Shown piece by piece: positions 56,485 to 64,000 of a stretch of DNA of 64,000 bases. Every line of letters begins with the position of its first letter. Positions within the stretch are counted from its first letter, which is position 1. The stretch is taken from positions 558,001-622,000 of the forward strand of contig CAJTFG010000001.1 of NCBI GenBank assembly GCA_910575705.1, read 5' to 3'. This DNA is from Erysipelotrichales bacterium (GTDB lineage Bacteria; Bacillota_I; Bacilli_A; Erysipelotrichales; Erysipelotrichaceae). The position numbers and the translations under genes are program-made. A model generated the notes under the pieces. That model did not search any database, had not been told where the DNA came from, and saw only the letters and a program-made list of their open reading frames with translations.

Positions 56485-58185
56485 ATGAAACTTGTTGTTG
56501 TTGGAGGTGTGGCCGGGGGTGCCAGCGCTGCGGCACGCGTTCGGCGCTTGGATGCCAAAGCGAATATCGTGATGTTTGAAAAGGGGGAACATGTTTCTTT
56601 TTCAAACTGTTGTCTGCCGTATCATTTAAGCGGAACGGTAGCGGACAGTGAATCTTTGGTACTGATGAATCCGACAAAGTTTCAAAAGCAGCATGATATT
56701 GATGCGAGAGTAAACAGTGAAGTCATTGCGATCAACCGGGAAGAAAAGAAGGTCGTTGTCAGAAATTTGGTAACAGATGAAGAATATGAAGAATCTTACG
56801 ATAAGCTGGTGCTTGCGCCCGGCGCAAACCCGATTTTACCGAAAAGCATTGCGGGTATTGATCGTGACAATGTTTATGTTATACGCAATGTGACGGATAT
56901 CCGCAAATTAAAAGCCGCAATAGACTCTGATGCTGTAAAACATGTAGCCGTTGTCGGCGGTGGATTTATCGGCGTGGAAACTGCGGAAAACTTACAGATG
57001 GCAGGAAAACAAGTATCGCTTATTGAAGGAACGGATCAGATCATGGCACCATTTGATTATGATATGGTGCAGATCTTACACAAGGAATTGGATGATCACG
57101 GCATTGAATTATACGTATCTTGCAGTGTTACGGCTGTGGAAGACGGTTTTGTGAAGGCGACAAAAGAGAATAAAGAAATACAGATCCCTGCTGATGTTGT
57201 CGTTATGGCGGTCGGTGTAGCGCCGGAAATAAAATTGGCAGTGGATGCCGGTCTGGATATCGGAGAGAGCAGAGGAATCAAGGTTAACCACAATTATCAG
57301 ACTAGTGATCCGAATATTTATGCGGTCGGTGATGCCGTGGAGATCTATAACGCGCTTACTCATTGTGCAGGACGTTTGGCATTGGCCGGTCCGGCACAGC
57401 GTCAGGCAAGAGCGGCGGCAGATCACATGTATGGTATTCCTCATAATAATACCGGATATATCGGGTCTTCCTGTATTCGCGTATTTGAACAGAATGCGGC
57501 ATCTACGGGATTGAATGAGAAGATGGCAAAGAAAGCCGGATATTGCTATGACAGTGTGCTGTTGTTCCCGAATGATAAAGTAGGATTGATGCCGGAAAGT
57601 CACTATATGGCATTTAAGCTGATTTTTGAAGTGCCGACCGGTAAGATCTTAGGAGCACAGGCAATCGGCAAAGGTGCGGTCGATAAACGTGTAGATGTGA
57701 TTGCGGCGATGATAACGATGCATGCAACGCTGGAAGATCTAAAAGAGCTGGAGCTTTGCTATTCACCGGTATTCGGAACAGCGAAAGATATCGTGAATTT
57801 TGCGGCATTGGTAGGATTGAATATTTTATACGGTGTGTATCAGCAGGTACATGTTGATCAGGTAAGAAATTTGGTAGAACAAGATGCATATATCGTGGAT
57901 GTACGAGAAGAAGCAGAATTTGCGGCTGGACATATCATTAACGCGCATAACATTCCGCTGTCCCAGCTGAGGGAGCGTATGAATGAAATACCGAAGGATG
58001 TGCCGGTGTATGTACATTGCCGTTCATCACAGAGAAGCTACTATGCCTTATGCTGTTTGAAAGGAAACGGCTATGACAATATCATAAATATCAGCGGCTC
58101 TTATTTAGGTATCAGCTTATATGAATATTTCAACGATCAGAAAGGAAACCGGACACCGATCGTTACGAAATATAATTTCAATTAG
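56485..58185 (+). CDS. CoA-disulfide reductase fused to rhodanese (CoADR-RHD)
   Basis: 566 residues. N-terminal FAD/NAD(P)H oxidoreductase: VVVGGVAGGASAAARVRRLD, catalytic Cys in SFSNCCLPYH (Cys42; a second Cys43 where Gly or Ala is usual), NAD motif VAVVGGGFIGVETAENL and FAD motif NIYAVGDAVE. The C-terminal rhodanese (about 460-550) has VDVREEAEFAAGHI and the active loop VHCRSSQRS. It likely reduces CoA or persulfide disulfides. GAAAGGAAGG precedes the ATG. The next gene, also Cys-rich, probably shares the transcript. Confidence 0.88.
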   Translation: MKLVVVGGVAGGASAAARVRRLDAKANIVMFEKGEHVSFSNCCLPYHLSGTVADSESLVLMNPTKFQKQHDIDARVNSEVIAINREEKKVVVRNLVTDEEYEESYDKLVLAPGANPILPKSIAGIDRDNVYVIRNVTDIRKLKAAIDSDAVKHVAVVGGGFIGVETAENLQMAGKQVSLIEGTDQIMAPFDYDMVQILHKELDDHGIELYVSCSVTAVEDGFVKATKENKEIQIPADVVVMAVGVAPEIKLAVDAGLDIGESRGIKVNHNYQTSDPNIYAVGDAVEIYNALTHCAGRLALAGPAQRQARAAADHMYGIPHNNTGYIGSSCIRVFEQNAASTGLNEKMAKKAGYCYDSVLLFPNDKVGLMPESHYMAFKLIFEVPTGKILGAQAIGKGAVDKRVDVIAAMITMHATLEDLKELELCYSPVFGTAKDIVNFAALVGLNILYGVYQQVHVDQVRNLVEQDAYIVDVREEAEFAAGHIINAHNIPLSQLRERMNEIPKDVPVYVHCRSSQRSYYALCCLKGNGYDNIINISGSYLGISLYEYFNDQKGNRTPIVTKYNFN

Positions 58186-58204
58186 TCAAAGGAGGTACAA
58201 AGAA

Positions 58205-58657
58205 ATGGCAGAAAAGATGACAGTTGAAAAAGCAGGGGAGATTTTGGGTAAAGGATTTCATTGTTCTCAGTGTGTAATGTGGCATGCGGCTGATAAATTA
58301 GGTCTGGATAAAGATATGATGCTGCAGGTGAGCGGCGGATTGGGAGGCGGATGCTTCCATGGAGAAATCTGCGGTGCCGTAAGCGGAGGCGTTATGGCGA
58401 TCGGTGCCAAATATGGGTATCATACACCGGAAGGTGCTGTTGCGAATAACCCGAAACTGATTGCGAAAACACAGGAATTTGAAAAGAAATTCAAAGAGAA
58501 GTACGGAACGGTTGTTTGTAAAGAACTGTTAGGCGGGTATTCCTTTGCGAATCCGGATGAGATGGCAAAGATCATGACAGAAGGTTTGACTAGAAATTGT
58601 CCGGGATTCTGTGCCGGAGCGTGTGATATTTTGGATGAAGTTCTGGATGAAGAATAA
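58205..58657 (+). CDS. C_GCAxxG_C_C-family redox protein
   Basis: 150 residues. GFHCSQCVMWHAAD, GGGCFHGEICGAVSGG and the late NCPGFCAGACDIL give the Cys pattern of this family, often next to redox or sulfur genes. AAAGGAGG precedes the ATG at 58205; the longer frame overlapping the upstream gene is not supported. It lies 19 nt after the CoADR gene, suggesting a shared persulfide or thiol role. Confidence 0.85.
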   Translation: MAEKMTVEKAGEILGKGFHCSQCVMWHAADKLGLDKDMMLQVSGGLGGGCFHGEICGAVSGGVMAIGAKYGYHTPEGAVANNPKLIAKTQEFEKKFKEKYGTVVCKELLGGYSFANPDEMAKIMTEGLTRNCPGFCAGACDILDEVLDEE

Positions 58658-58662
58658 TTGAA

Positions 58663-58694
58663 AAAACAGCTGAGGTCATACTTCAGCTGTTTTA
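58663..58694 (+). terminator. Terminator of the CoADR unit
   Basis: AAAACAGCTGA pairs with TCAGCTGTTTT. Confidence 0.8.
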
Positions 58695-58745
58695 CTTGAC
58701 ATGATAAAATGAATATAGGCAAGGCGGAAAGGACGTAGGATTTGT

Positions 58746-59945
58746 ATGAAACAGAAACAGTTAGCTACGACATTGATCCATACGGGAGAAGTGGAATATG
58801 CAAAAAAAATGGCGAAGCAGGTTTCACAGCCGAAAGTATTGCCGATTTATATGAACTCGGTTTTTTCTTTTGATGATGTGGAGATGCTGGATGCAGTATA
58901 TGAACAGCGAGCGGAAGGATACGTATACTCCCGCATGTGTAATCCCGGATCGGATGCGGTACAGGAAATTCTTGCGAAAGCAGAAGGCGCTGATGATGCG
59001 TTGGTGTTTTCTTCCGGAATGGCAGCTATTACAACGACTTTTTTATCACAAGTACAAGCCGGCGATCATATCGTTGCGTCATCGGTGCTGTATGGCGGTG
59101 TATATGATTTTTTAAAAAATGAATTGCCTCGTTTTCAGATTGAAGTGGATTTTGTGAATTTTGATACGGAAGATATCGCTTCCTATGTTAAAGAAAATAC
59201 GAAAATCATTTATACGGAAACGATATCGAATCCATTGATGGAAGTAGCTGATATTAAGAGATTAGCAGATATTGCTCATCAGCATCAATGCAAGCTGATC
59301 ATTGATAATACGTTTGCGACAGCAGCGGTTGTAAGGCCTCTTGCACTAGGCGCTGATATCGTTGTATACAGTGCGACAAAGTATTTGGGCGGGCATAGCG
59401 ATTTTACAGGCGGTGCTGTAATCTCCGATGCTAAGACGATGGGGCATATTCATCGATATTTTACATTATATGGCGGAATGATGAGTCCGTTTGATGCTTG
59501 GCTTTTGGCAAGAAGTCTTCGCACATTGGATCTGCGTATGAAGCGCCATAGCGAAAATGCCGTAAAGGTAGCAAAGTTTCTGGAAAGTCATCCTTGCGTA
59601 GAACGTGTATATTATCCGGGTCTTTTGGATTCTCCGTATTATGCGTTAGGTCAGCGGCAGTTTACAGAGGGAAGATGCTCGGGAATGTTGAGTGTGGATA
59701 TAAAAGGGGGAGAGGCCGGAGCCAGCACATTTATCAAAGCATGTAAAACGATAAAGCTGGTACCGAGTCTGGCAGGCGTATCCACGACGATTTCCTATCC
59801 TGCGAAAACATCTCATCGCTCATTAAGTGAACAGGAAATGAGAAAAGCGGGTATTTCTATGGGACAGCTTCGTATTTCTGTAGGATTGGAAGATGCTGAT
59901 GATATTCTTGCGGAATTGGAGTATGCGTTAGAAACGATGCTTTGA
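58746..59945 (+). CDS. Cys/Met-metabolism PLP enzyme (methionine gamma-lyase type)
   Basis: 399 residues, fold type I. PLP Lys in YSATKYLGGHSDFTGG; YSRMCNPGSDAVQEILA and the SSGMAAI block are typical of the MetC/MegL/CysB group. The order with two thiol-redox genes suggests release or handling of H2S or methanethiol, but lyase and synthase members cannot be told apart here. A degenerate TTGACA lies upstream. Confidence 0.85.
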   Translation: MKQKQLATTLIHTGEVEYAKKMAKQVSQPKVLPIYMNSVFSFDDVEMLDAVYEQRAEGYVYSRMCNPGSDAVQEILAKAEGADDALVFSSGMAAITTTFLSQVQAGDHIVASSVLYGGVYDFLKNELPRFQIEVDFVNFDTEDIASYVKENTKIIYTETISNPLMEVADIKRLADIAHQHQCKLIIDNTFATAAVVRPLALGADIVVYSATKYLGGHSDFTGGAVISDAKTMGHIHRYFTLYGGMMSPFDAWLLARSLRTLDLRMKRHSENAVKVAKFLESHPCVERVYYPGLLDSPYYALGQRQFTEGRCSGMLSVDIKGGEAGASTFIKACKTIKLVPSLAGVSTTISYPAKTSHRSLSEQEMRKAGISMGQLRISVGLEDADDILAELEYALETML

Positions 59946-60052
59946 TTATCGGCAGTATTTATCGATATGAAATTTCATTTGAGCGGTTATATAGAGGAGC
60001 GGACTATCTGAAGCAGTACCACAAGATTACATATCCCAATCTTAGACAGACT

Positions 60053-60084
60053 AACGGCGGTAGAGATGAACTACCGCCGTTTTA
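60053..60084. terminator. GC-rich bidirectional terminator
   Basis: Perfect 11-bp stem AACGGCGGTAG/CTACCGCCGTT, between convergent genes. Confidence 0.8.
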
Positions 60085-60088
60085 AAAG

Positions 60089-60427
60089 TTATTTTATTAT
60101 TCTGTTCTTATCGCCCCACTCACACATACCGTCCAAAATAGGAATGAGTGACTTTCCGCGTTCTGTCAAACTATACTCGACTTTTGGGGGGATTTGGGGA
60201 TATTCTTCTCTATGCACAAGTTGGTCTGCTTCCAATTCCTTTAAAGACAAACTCAATGTTTTAAAAGAAATTCCACCGATATATTTTTTCATTTCATTAA
60301 ATCGGACAACGCCAAATTCCATTAGTGTATATAGAATTGTCATTTTGTATTTTCCATTTATCAACGATAACGTATAACTGAAACCTGTTGTTGCTAAGCA
60401 TTCTGTTGAAATGCAATGTTCGTTCAT
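60089..60427 (-). CDS. HxlR-family transcriptional regulator
   Basis: 112 residues with the winged-helix HxlR pattern: an N-terminal Cys pair (CISTECLATTG), LINGKYKMTILYTLM, RFNEMKKYIGGISFKTLSLSLKELE and VHREEYPQIPPKVEYSLTERG. Such proteins sense electrophiles or oxidants through the Cys. It is divergent from two flavin-reductase-like genes, its likely targets. GGAGAGTGC precedes the ATG. Confidence 0.9.
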   Translation of the reverse strand: MNEHCISTECLATTGFSYTLSLINGKYKMTILYTLMEFGVVRFNEMKKYIGGISFKTLSLSLKELEADQLVHREEYPQIPPKVEYSLTERGKSLIPILDGMCEWGDKNRIIK

Positions 60428-60565
60428 TTTGCACTCTCCTTTTAGTAAGTATATAACAATAATGTGCGTACTTGATTAAAGGATAATTCTAGTTATGATT
60501 ATAATATGGAGTAACATGGAAGTCAACGTGCTCCTCAAATTATAAAATAGATTGGAGATTGCGAA

Positions 60566-61111
60566 ATGAGTAAAAAAATTGTAGTAATCACTGGAAGTCC
60601 GCGCAAAAAAGGGAATAGTTTAAGTATGACGGAAGCATTTGTTGAAGCGGCACTTAAAAATGGACATTCCGTTATAAGGTTCGATGCGGCGCAAAGCAAT
60701 GTTGGGGGATGCCATGCTTGTGAAACTTGCTACCATTTGGGAAAGGCTTGCAGTTTTGATGATGATTTTAATAAAATTGCAACGGATATTTTTCAAGCAG
60801 ATATGATTGTTTTCTCAATGCCTGTCTATTGGTATTCCATTCCTGCGCAAATTAAATGTGTGATTGATAAATTATTTTCTTTTGTAGTAGGTGGTAAAGA
60901 CATAGTGGGAAAAGATTGTGCCTTGATCGCTTGTTGTGAAGAAGATGATATGTCTGTTTTTGATGGTGTCCGTATCCCAATCGAGCGTTCAGCGGCTTTA
61001 CTGAAATGGAATATGGTAGGCGAGGTACTTGTACCTGGAGTGTTAAATGTTGGTGATATTGAAAAAACGGACGGTTGCAAAAAGGCTGCCGCTCTTGCAG
61101 AAAGCATATAA
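60566..61111 (+). CDS. Flavodoxin-fold NAD(P)H-dependent FMN reductase
   Basis: 181 residues. Starts KKIVVITGSPRKKGNSLSMT (the FMN phosphate loop), with a Cys-rich GGCHACETCYHLGKACSFDD that may bind a metal or form a disulfide, and FSMPVYWYSIPAQIK. It is divergent from the HxlR regulator and 17 nt before a paralogue. AT content and codon choice differ from the core genes. Confidence 0.88.
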   Translation: MSKKIVVITGSPRKKGNSLSMTEAFVEAALKNGHSVIRFDAAQSNVGGCHACETCYHLGKACSFDDDFNKIATDIFQADMIVFSMPVYWYSIPAQIKCVIDKLFSFVVGGKDIVGKDCALIACCEEDDMSVFDGVRIPIERSAALLKWNMVGEVLVPGVLNVGDIEKTDGCKKAAALAESI

Positions 61112-61128
61112 GAAAAGAGATTGGGTAT

Positions 61129-61677
61129 ATGAGCAAAAAAATAATAATACTGAATGGAAGTCCGCGTAAAAAAGGAAATACAGCTGCATTAACAGCTGCA
61201 TTTAAGAGAGGGGCGGAAAAAGCAGGAAATCAAGTTACAGAATTCTTCCTTGGAGAAATGAATATCAATGGCTGCAAAGGATGTTTCGGCGGCGGTAAAG
61301 ATTATAATAGCCCTTGTGTGCAGAAGGATGATATGGAAATAATTTATCCGGTTTATCGTGAAGCGGATATTGTAATTCTTGCATCACCTTTATATTATTG
61401 GACGATTAGCGGGCAATTAAAAACTGCATTCGACAGGCTGTTTGCTGTTGCGGAATGTGATCCTAATTATCGAAATCCTAAAAAGGATATGGCTTTGATT
61501 ATGGCAGCAGAAGGGTATGGTTTTGAAGAAAGTGAATATTGGTATGACCGCCTTGAACGGCACCTTGGATGGAAAAACATAGGAAAGGTTCTTTGCGGTG
61601 GAGTTATGAATATTGGTGATATTTCAAAAAACGAAAAATTGAATGAAGCATATCAGCTCGGTGTGTCCATTCAATAA
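61129..61677 (+). CDS. Second flavodoxin-fold FMN reductase
   Basis: 182 residues. Starts KKIIILNGSPRKKGNTAAL; GCKGCFGGGKDYNSPCVQKDD and ILASPLYYWTISGQLKTAFD match the iron-sulfur flavoprotein/Azr group. It is a paralogue of the preceding gene and probably co-transcribed under HxlR control. The start is the ATG after AAAGAGATTGGGTAT. Confidence 0.88.
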   Translation: MSKKIIILNGSPRKKGNTAALTAAFKRGAEKAGNQVTEFFLGEMNINGCKGCFGGGKDYNSPCVQKDDMEIIYPVYREADIVILASPLYYWTISGQLKTAFDRLFAVAECDPNYRNPKKDMALIMAAEGYGFEESEYWYDRLERHLGWKNIGKVLCGGVMNIGDISKNEKLNEAYQLGVSIQ

Positions 61678-62226
61678 AATCTGAAAATGAACAAAGATAC
61701 TTTTTGGCTGTTATGTTCTGCTTGCAACGGGAAAACACGTGACAGAATAAGAAAAGATACAGTTTTGAAATATTATCCTCTTTACTGACCAAAGTTTAAG
61801 AAGAAAACACTGATTGAAGGAAAAAATTTATATACGGCAGTCATCATAGAGCCAGACACATAGATGCGGAGCCAATGAACAAGTGGGCAATCATCACAGT
61901 TCGTTGGTTCTGTTTTATTTCATAAGGATTTAAGGCGAACGCCCACCGTATAAAAAGCGGTGTTTTGGTGGGCTGCTTGCCATGTCTAAAAGGAATTAAC
62001 AGACACTCTCCGACCTGTTTTGAAGTTTAGGGAGATTTTTAATATTCTTTTTCGGGCGGTTATGTATTTGTTTATACAAAATAATGTTTATCTGTACATA
62101 GTATATTGAGGATTGGCGGGAAGTCATCTAAAAAATCCCTGCCCATGCAATACTGCTTCTCACTCATTCTTTATATATGATATCTCTTTATATGTTCTCT
62201 AATGGAATTATACAGATATAAAAGGT
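61678..62226. other. Gene-free stretch, possible mobile-element scar
   Basis: 549 nt with no convincing frame. It contains a GCCCACC/GGTGGGC inverted repeat (about 61938-61974) and a base composition unlike the cassette flanks. Together with the HxlR/flavodoxin cluster it looks like acquired DNA that has lost its mobility genes. No transposase or integrase piece is readable. Confidence 0.4.
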
Positions 62227-62551
62227 CCTCTGTATTTTATATAGAACTATGATGCTTACCTCAGTTATCTAATATGTACAGAGCCGGACGCTGAAGTCGT
62301 GTTACCCATGCTAGGTTTCCAGTGTTAGCAGGATAAGAAAGAACATAACCGGAACTCCCCATATTCCATGCTCCGCTTTGATTGCCCACATTTGTTGATG
62401 CAATAGGTGTAGACATCCATATTTCTTCAAAAGGCACATTGTGTGTGATCTTCCACTCTGTAGCCGATACTTCACTTCCTGTACAAGAGAGCGGACCATC
62501 TTCACATAAGGATGGGGTTGGAATAATGTTGCTATATATAGAAATCGTGCT
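62227..62551 (-). other. Variable cassette V17, frameshifted
   Basis: 5' box 62540-62551 (first base changed), 3' box 62279-62293, core 246 nt, the only complete core out of step with the common frame. The frame stops after ISIYSNIIPNPILM because of one extra C near 62519; removing it restores SLCEDGPLSC to TRLQRPALY, homologous to V3. Either a recent frameshift or a sequencing error. Confidence 0.8.
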
Positions 62552-62760
62552 ATAGCTGATCCAAGTACTTGGGTATTGATGACGCTATATCCTACCTTTT
62601 TTCTATATCATAACAGAAAACATAGATAGTATCCTTAACAATATATGAAAACTATTATATAGGAAGATCGAATATATCGTTTGATTAAATCTTGTATATA
62701 AAATAATCCTATATAAAAACATTGCAAACTACTGCATACCAAATACGTAATATTCTTTTC

Positions 62761-63060
62761 CCTCTGTATCTTATATACAACTATGATATATACCATAGTT
62801 TCCTAACATTTACAGAGCCGGACGCTGAAGAAAGGCTGTTTCCCCAACGATATAGTGACTTGTACCTCCCATATCTGCAACACCTTGATAGCTGACCATG
62901 TAGGTCACGTTCGGTAAAGATCTATTAATGGGAGATGCCGTCCAGAAACGCTCCCAAGTGTAGTCTGGGAATGTACGGTTCCAAGCAAAAGCACGATCTC
63001 TGGAACCCTTGTCCTGAGAAGATGGCAGTATGACAATGCCGTGATGAACAGAAATCGTGC
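62761..63060 (-). other. Variable cassette V18
   Basis: 5' box 63049-63060, 3' box 62813-62827, core 221 nt, open from TISVHHGIVILPSSQDKG to TAFLQRPALYMLGNYGIYH. It shares WTASPI with the STPI/SSP motif of other cores. Inner arms AACTATG and CATAGTT around ATATATAC. Confidence 0.85.
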
Positions 63061-63184
63061 CCCCAAAGTGACCGAACCTACCTTAGAAACGAACTCCAAT
63101 CCTCACCGCTTTAAACGAATCCCAGTCCAAGTTTTAAACAAAGTTCCCCTTATGCATAAAATTCTATCTTTTTTTCTACTTTTT

Positions 63185-63444
63185 CCTCTGTATGTTATTT
63201 GAACTATAATACCTATCATAGTTATCCTAAATCATCAGAGCCGGACGCTGATAGCGAGGAGAGATAGCGCCAGGGAAACCACTGGTGCCATCGGGATGCA
63301 CTGCAAAGATCTGATTGTGTATATTGTCTGCAGGGGAAGAAGAAACTATTTCAAATTCGAAATCATTTCCTTTATAGGAGCCAAAACCTATTGATAGAAC
63401 AGCCCCATTTTTAGGAACTACCAAACTTTTTACAGAAATCGTGC
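63185..63444 (-). other. Variable cassette V19
   Basis: 5' box 63433-63444, 3' box 63236-63250, core 182 nt. It is open for 90 codons from an ATG at 63499 (MHRRILSKTIGLGFHYKV) through TISVKSLVVPKNGA to SPRYQRPALMI. An AGGAGG lies inside this start region, before an in-frame TTG. Confidence 0.85.
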
Positions 63445-63585
63445 GCACCTTATAATGGAATCCCAGTCCAATGGTTTTAGACAAGATCCTCCTATGCATA
63501 AAATTCCATCCATTATTTCATTTTAACCTACCTCTGAAATAACGATAACAGAATTTATGAGAATATGCAGGTAAAAAAGAAAGAT

Positions 63586-63892
63586 CCTCTGTATGCTATA
63601 TGAAATTATAATGCTTACTATAATTATTTATTATACCTACTATGGAATATATACAGAGCCGGACGCTGAGGATCTTCCGAATAATAAGAGTCCTGACAGT
63701 TCCAAGTAGTACCGAGATTGCCAATAGAGTAACAATGTTCGCCCATACTAGGAGAGGAAAGAGAGACAACACCATTACGAGTGAACGACAATCCTGTTAC
63801 AGGATAATAGAAAGTCCTATCAAAGCTTCCCGTTGTTCCTTTGTTGCAGTCGCCTATAATAGGGACAATAAAATGCCCGGCAGAAATCGTGC
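63586..63892 (-). other. Variable cassette V20
   Basis: 5' box 63881-63892, 3' box 63654-63668, core 212 nt, open from TISAGHFIVPIIGDCNKG to EDPQRPALYI. End element and flank are nearly identical to V5 while the core is unrelated. FYYPVTGLSF and SLSSPSMGEH fit the shared core pattern. Confidence 0.9.
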
Positions 63893-63913
63893 CCTCATTT
63901 TTCTTTTACCTTT

Positions 63914-64000
63914 CCTCTGTATCTTATATCGAATCATAATACTTATTATAATTATCGAATATGTACAGAGCCGGACGCTGCGGATCTTGCGTCCATCGAG
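63914..64000 (-). other. Variable cassette V21 (cut by window end)
   Basis: End element and 3' box (63966-63980) present; only 20 nt of the core are seen. Inner arms ATAAT and ATTAT with loop ACTT. The array continues beyond the window. Confidence 0.8.

Noticed and set aside
61678-62220. Intact insertion sequence or conjugative-element end
   Set aside because: No transposase, integrase or clear terminal repeats; only a short inverted repeat and unusual composition.

Overview
The window is chromosomal DNA of a low-GC Bacillota, most likely a spore-forming gut member of the Erysipelotrichia. The evidence is strong SigA-type promoters with 17-nt spacers, Shine-Dalgarno starts, SpoIIE, SpoIID and SpoIIQ homologues, the order spoIIE-tilS-hpt-ftsH-hslO-dusB and the order upp-atpIBEFHAGDC. 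The taxonomic call is inference; no rRNA lies in the window.

Layout. 0-4.5 kb: the start of a response regulator, two tiny membrane peptides, a NagA-like protein that has lost catalytic residues, a cell-wall adhesin with SpaA-type repeats and a zinc-ribbon membrane protein. 4.5-19 kb: mnmG, purA, two divergent glutamine synthetases (type III glnN and type I glnA), a glnA-ANTAR regulator-pyrG-purF operon, a lipoprotein, a HAD phosphatase and a purC-purB operon. purA, glnN, glnA and purC all begin with a strong promoter followed at once by a small stem with an AAAGRY hexaloop that overlaps a terminator or long hairpin. This is the target expected for the ANTAR antiterminator encoded in the glnA operon, so the block looks like one nitrogen/purine antitermination regulon. 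19-31.8 kb: a 3D-domain lipoprotein, mnmE, tatD, upp and a complete, probably Na+-dependent F-ATPase operon. 33-41.9 kb: a coiled-coil membrane protein, an O-antigen-ligase-like protein, an AraC-type regulator, spoIID, spoIIQ, an MreB homologue and a TagO/WecA-type transferase. 42.7-53.2 kb: a PemK-like protein, spoIIE, tilS, hpt, ftsH, hslO and dusB. 54.4-61.7 kb: an unknown protein, CoA-disulfide reductase-rhodanese, a C_GCAxxG_C_C protein, a Met/Cys lyase and a small HxlR/flavodoxin-like cluster that looks acquired.

The most striking content is a family of 21 short cassettes (V1-V21), on both strands, in the gaps between these ordinary genes from 20.4 kb to the right edge. Each has a conserved 5' box (GCACGATTTCTG in coding sense), a core of 182-260 nt that differs almost completely from cassette to cassette, a conserved 3' box (CAGCGTCCGGCTCTG, coding Gln-Arg-Pro-Ala-Leu) and then a roughly 50-nt element with nested inverted repeats whose inner arms covary. 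In 19 of 20 complete cassettes the core length keeps the frame between the two boxes, and 18 of 20 have an uninterrupted frame (60-86 codons) despite unrelated sequence. Some pairs have nearly identical flanks around unrelated cores. There is no complete parent gene, integrase or reverse transcriptase in the window. I read the family as a dispersed, largely silent repertoire of interchangeable C-terminal protein segments. I do not recognise it as a described system.
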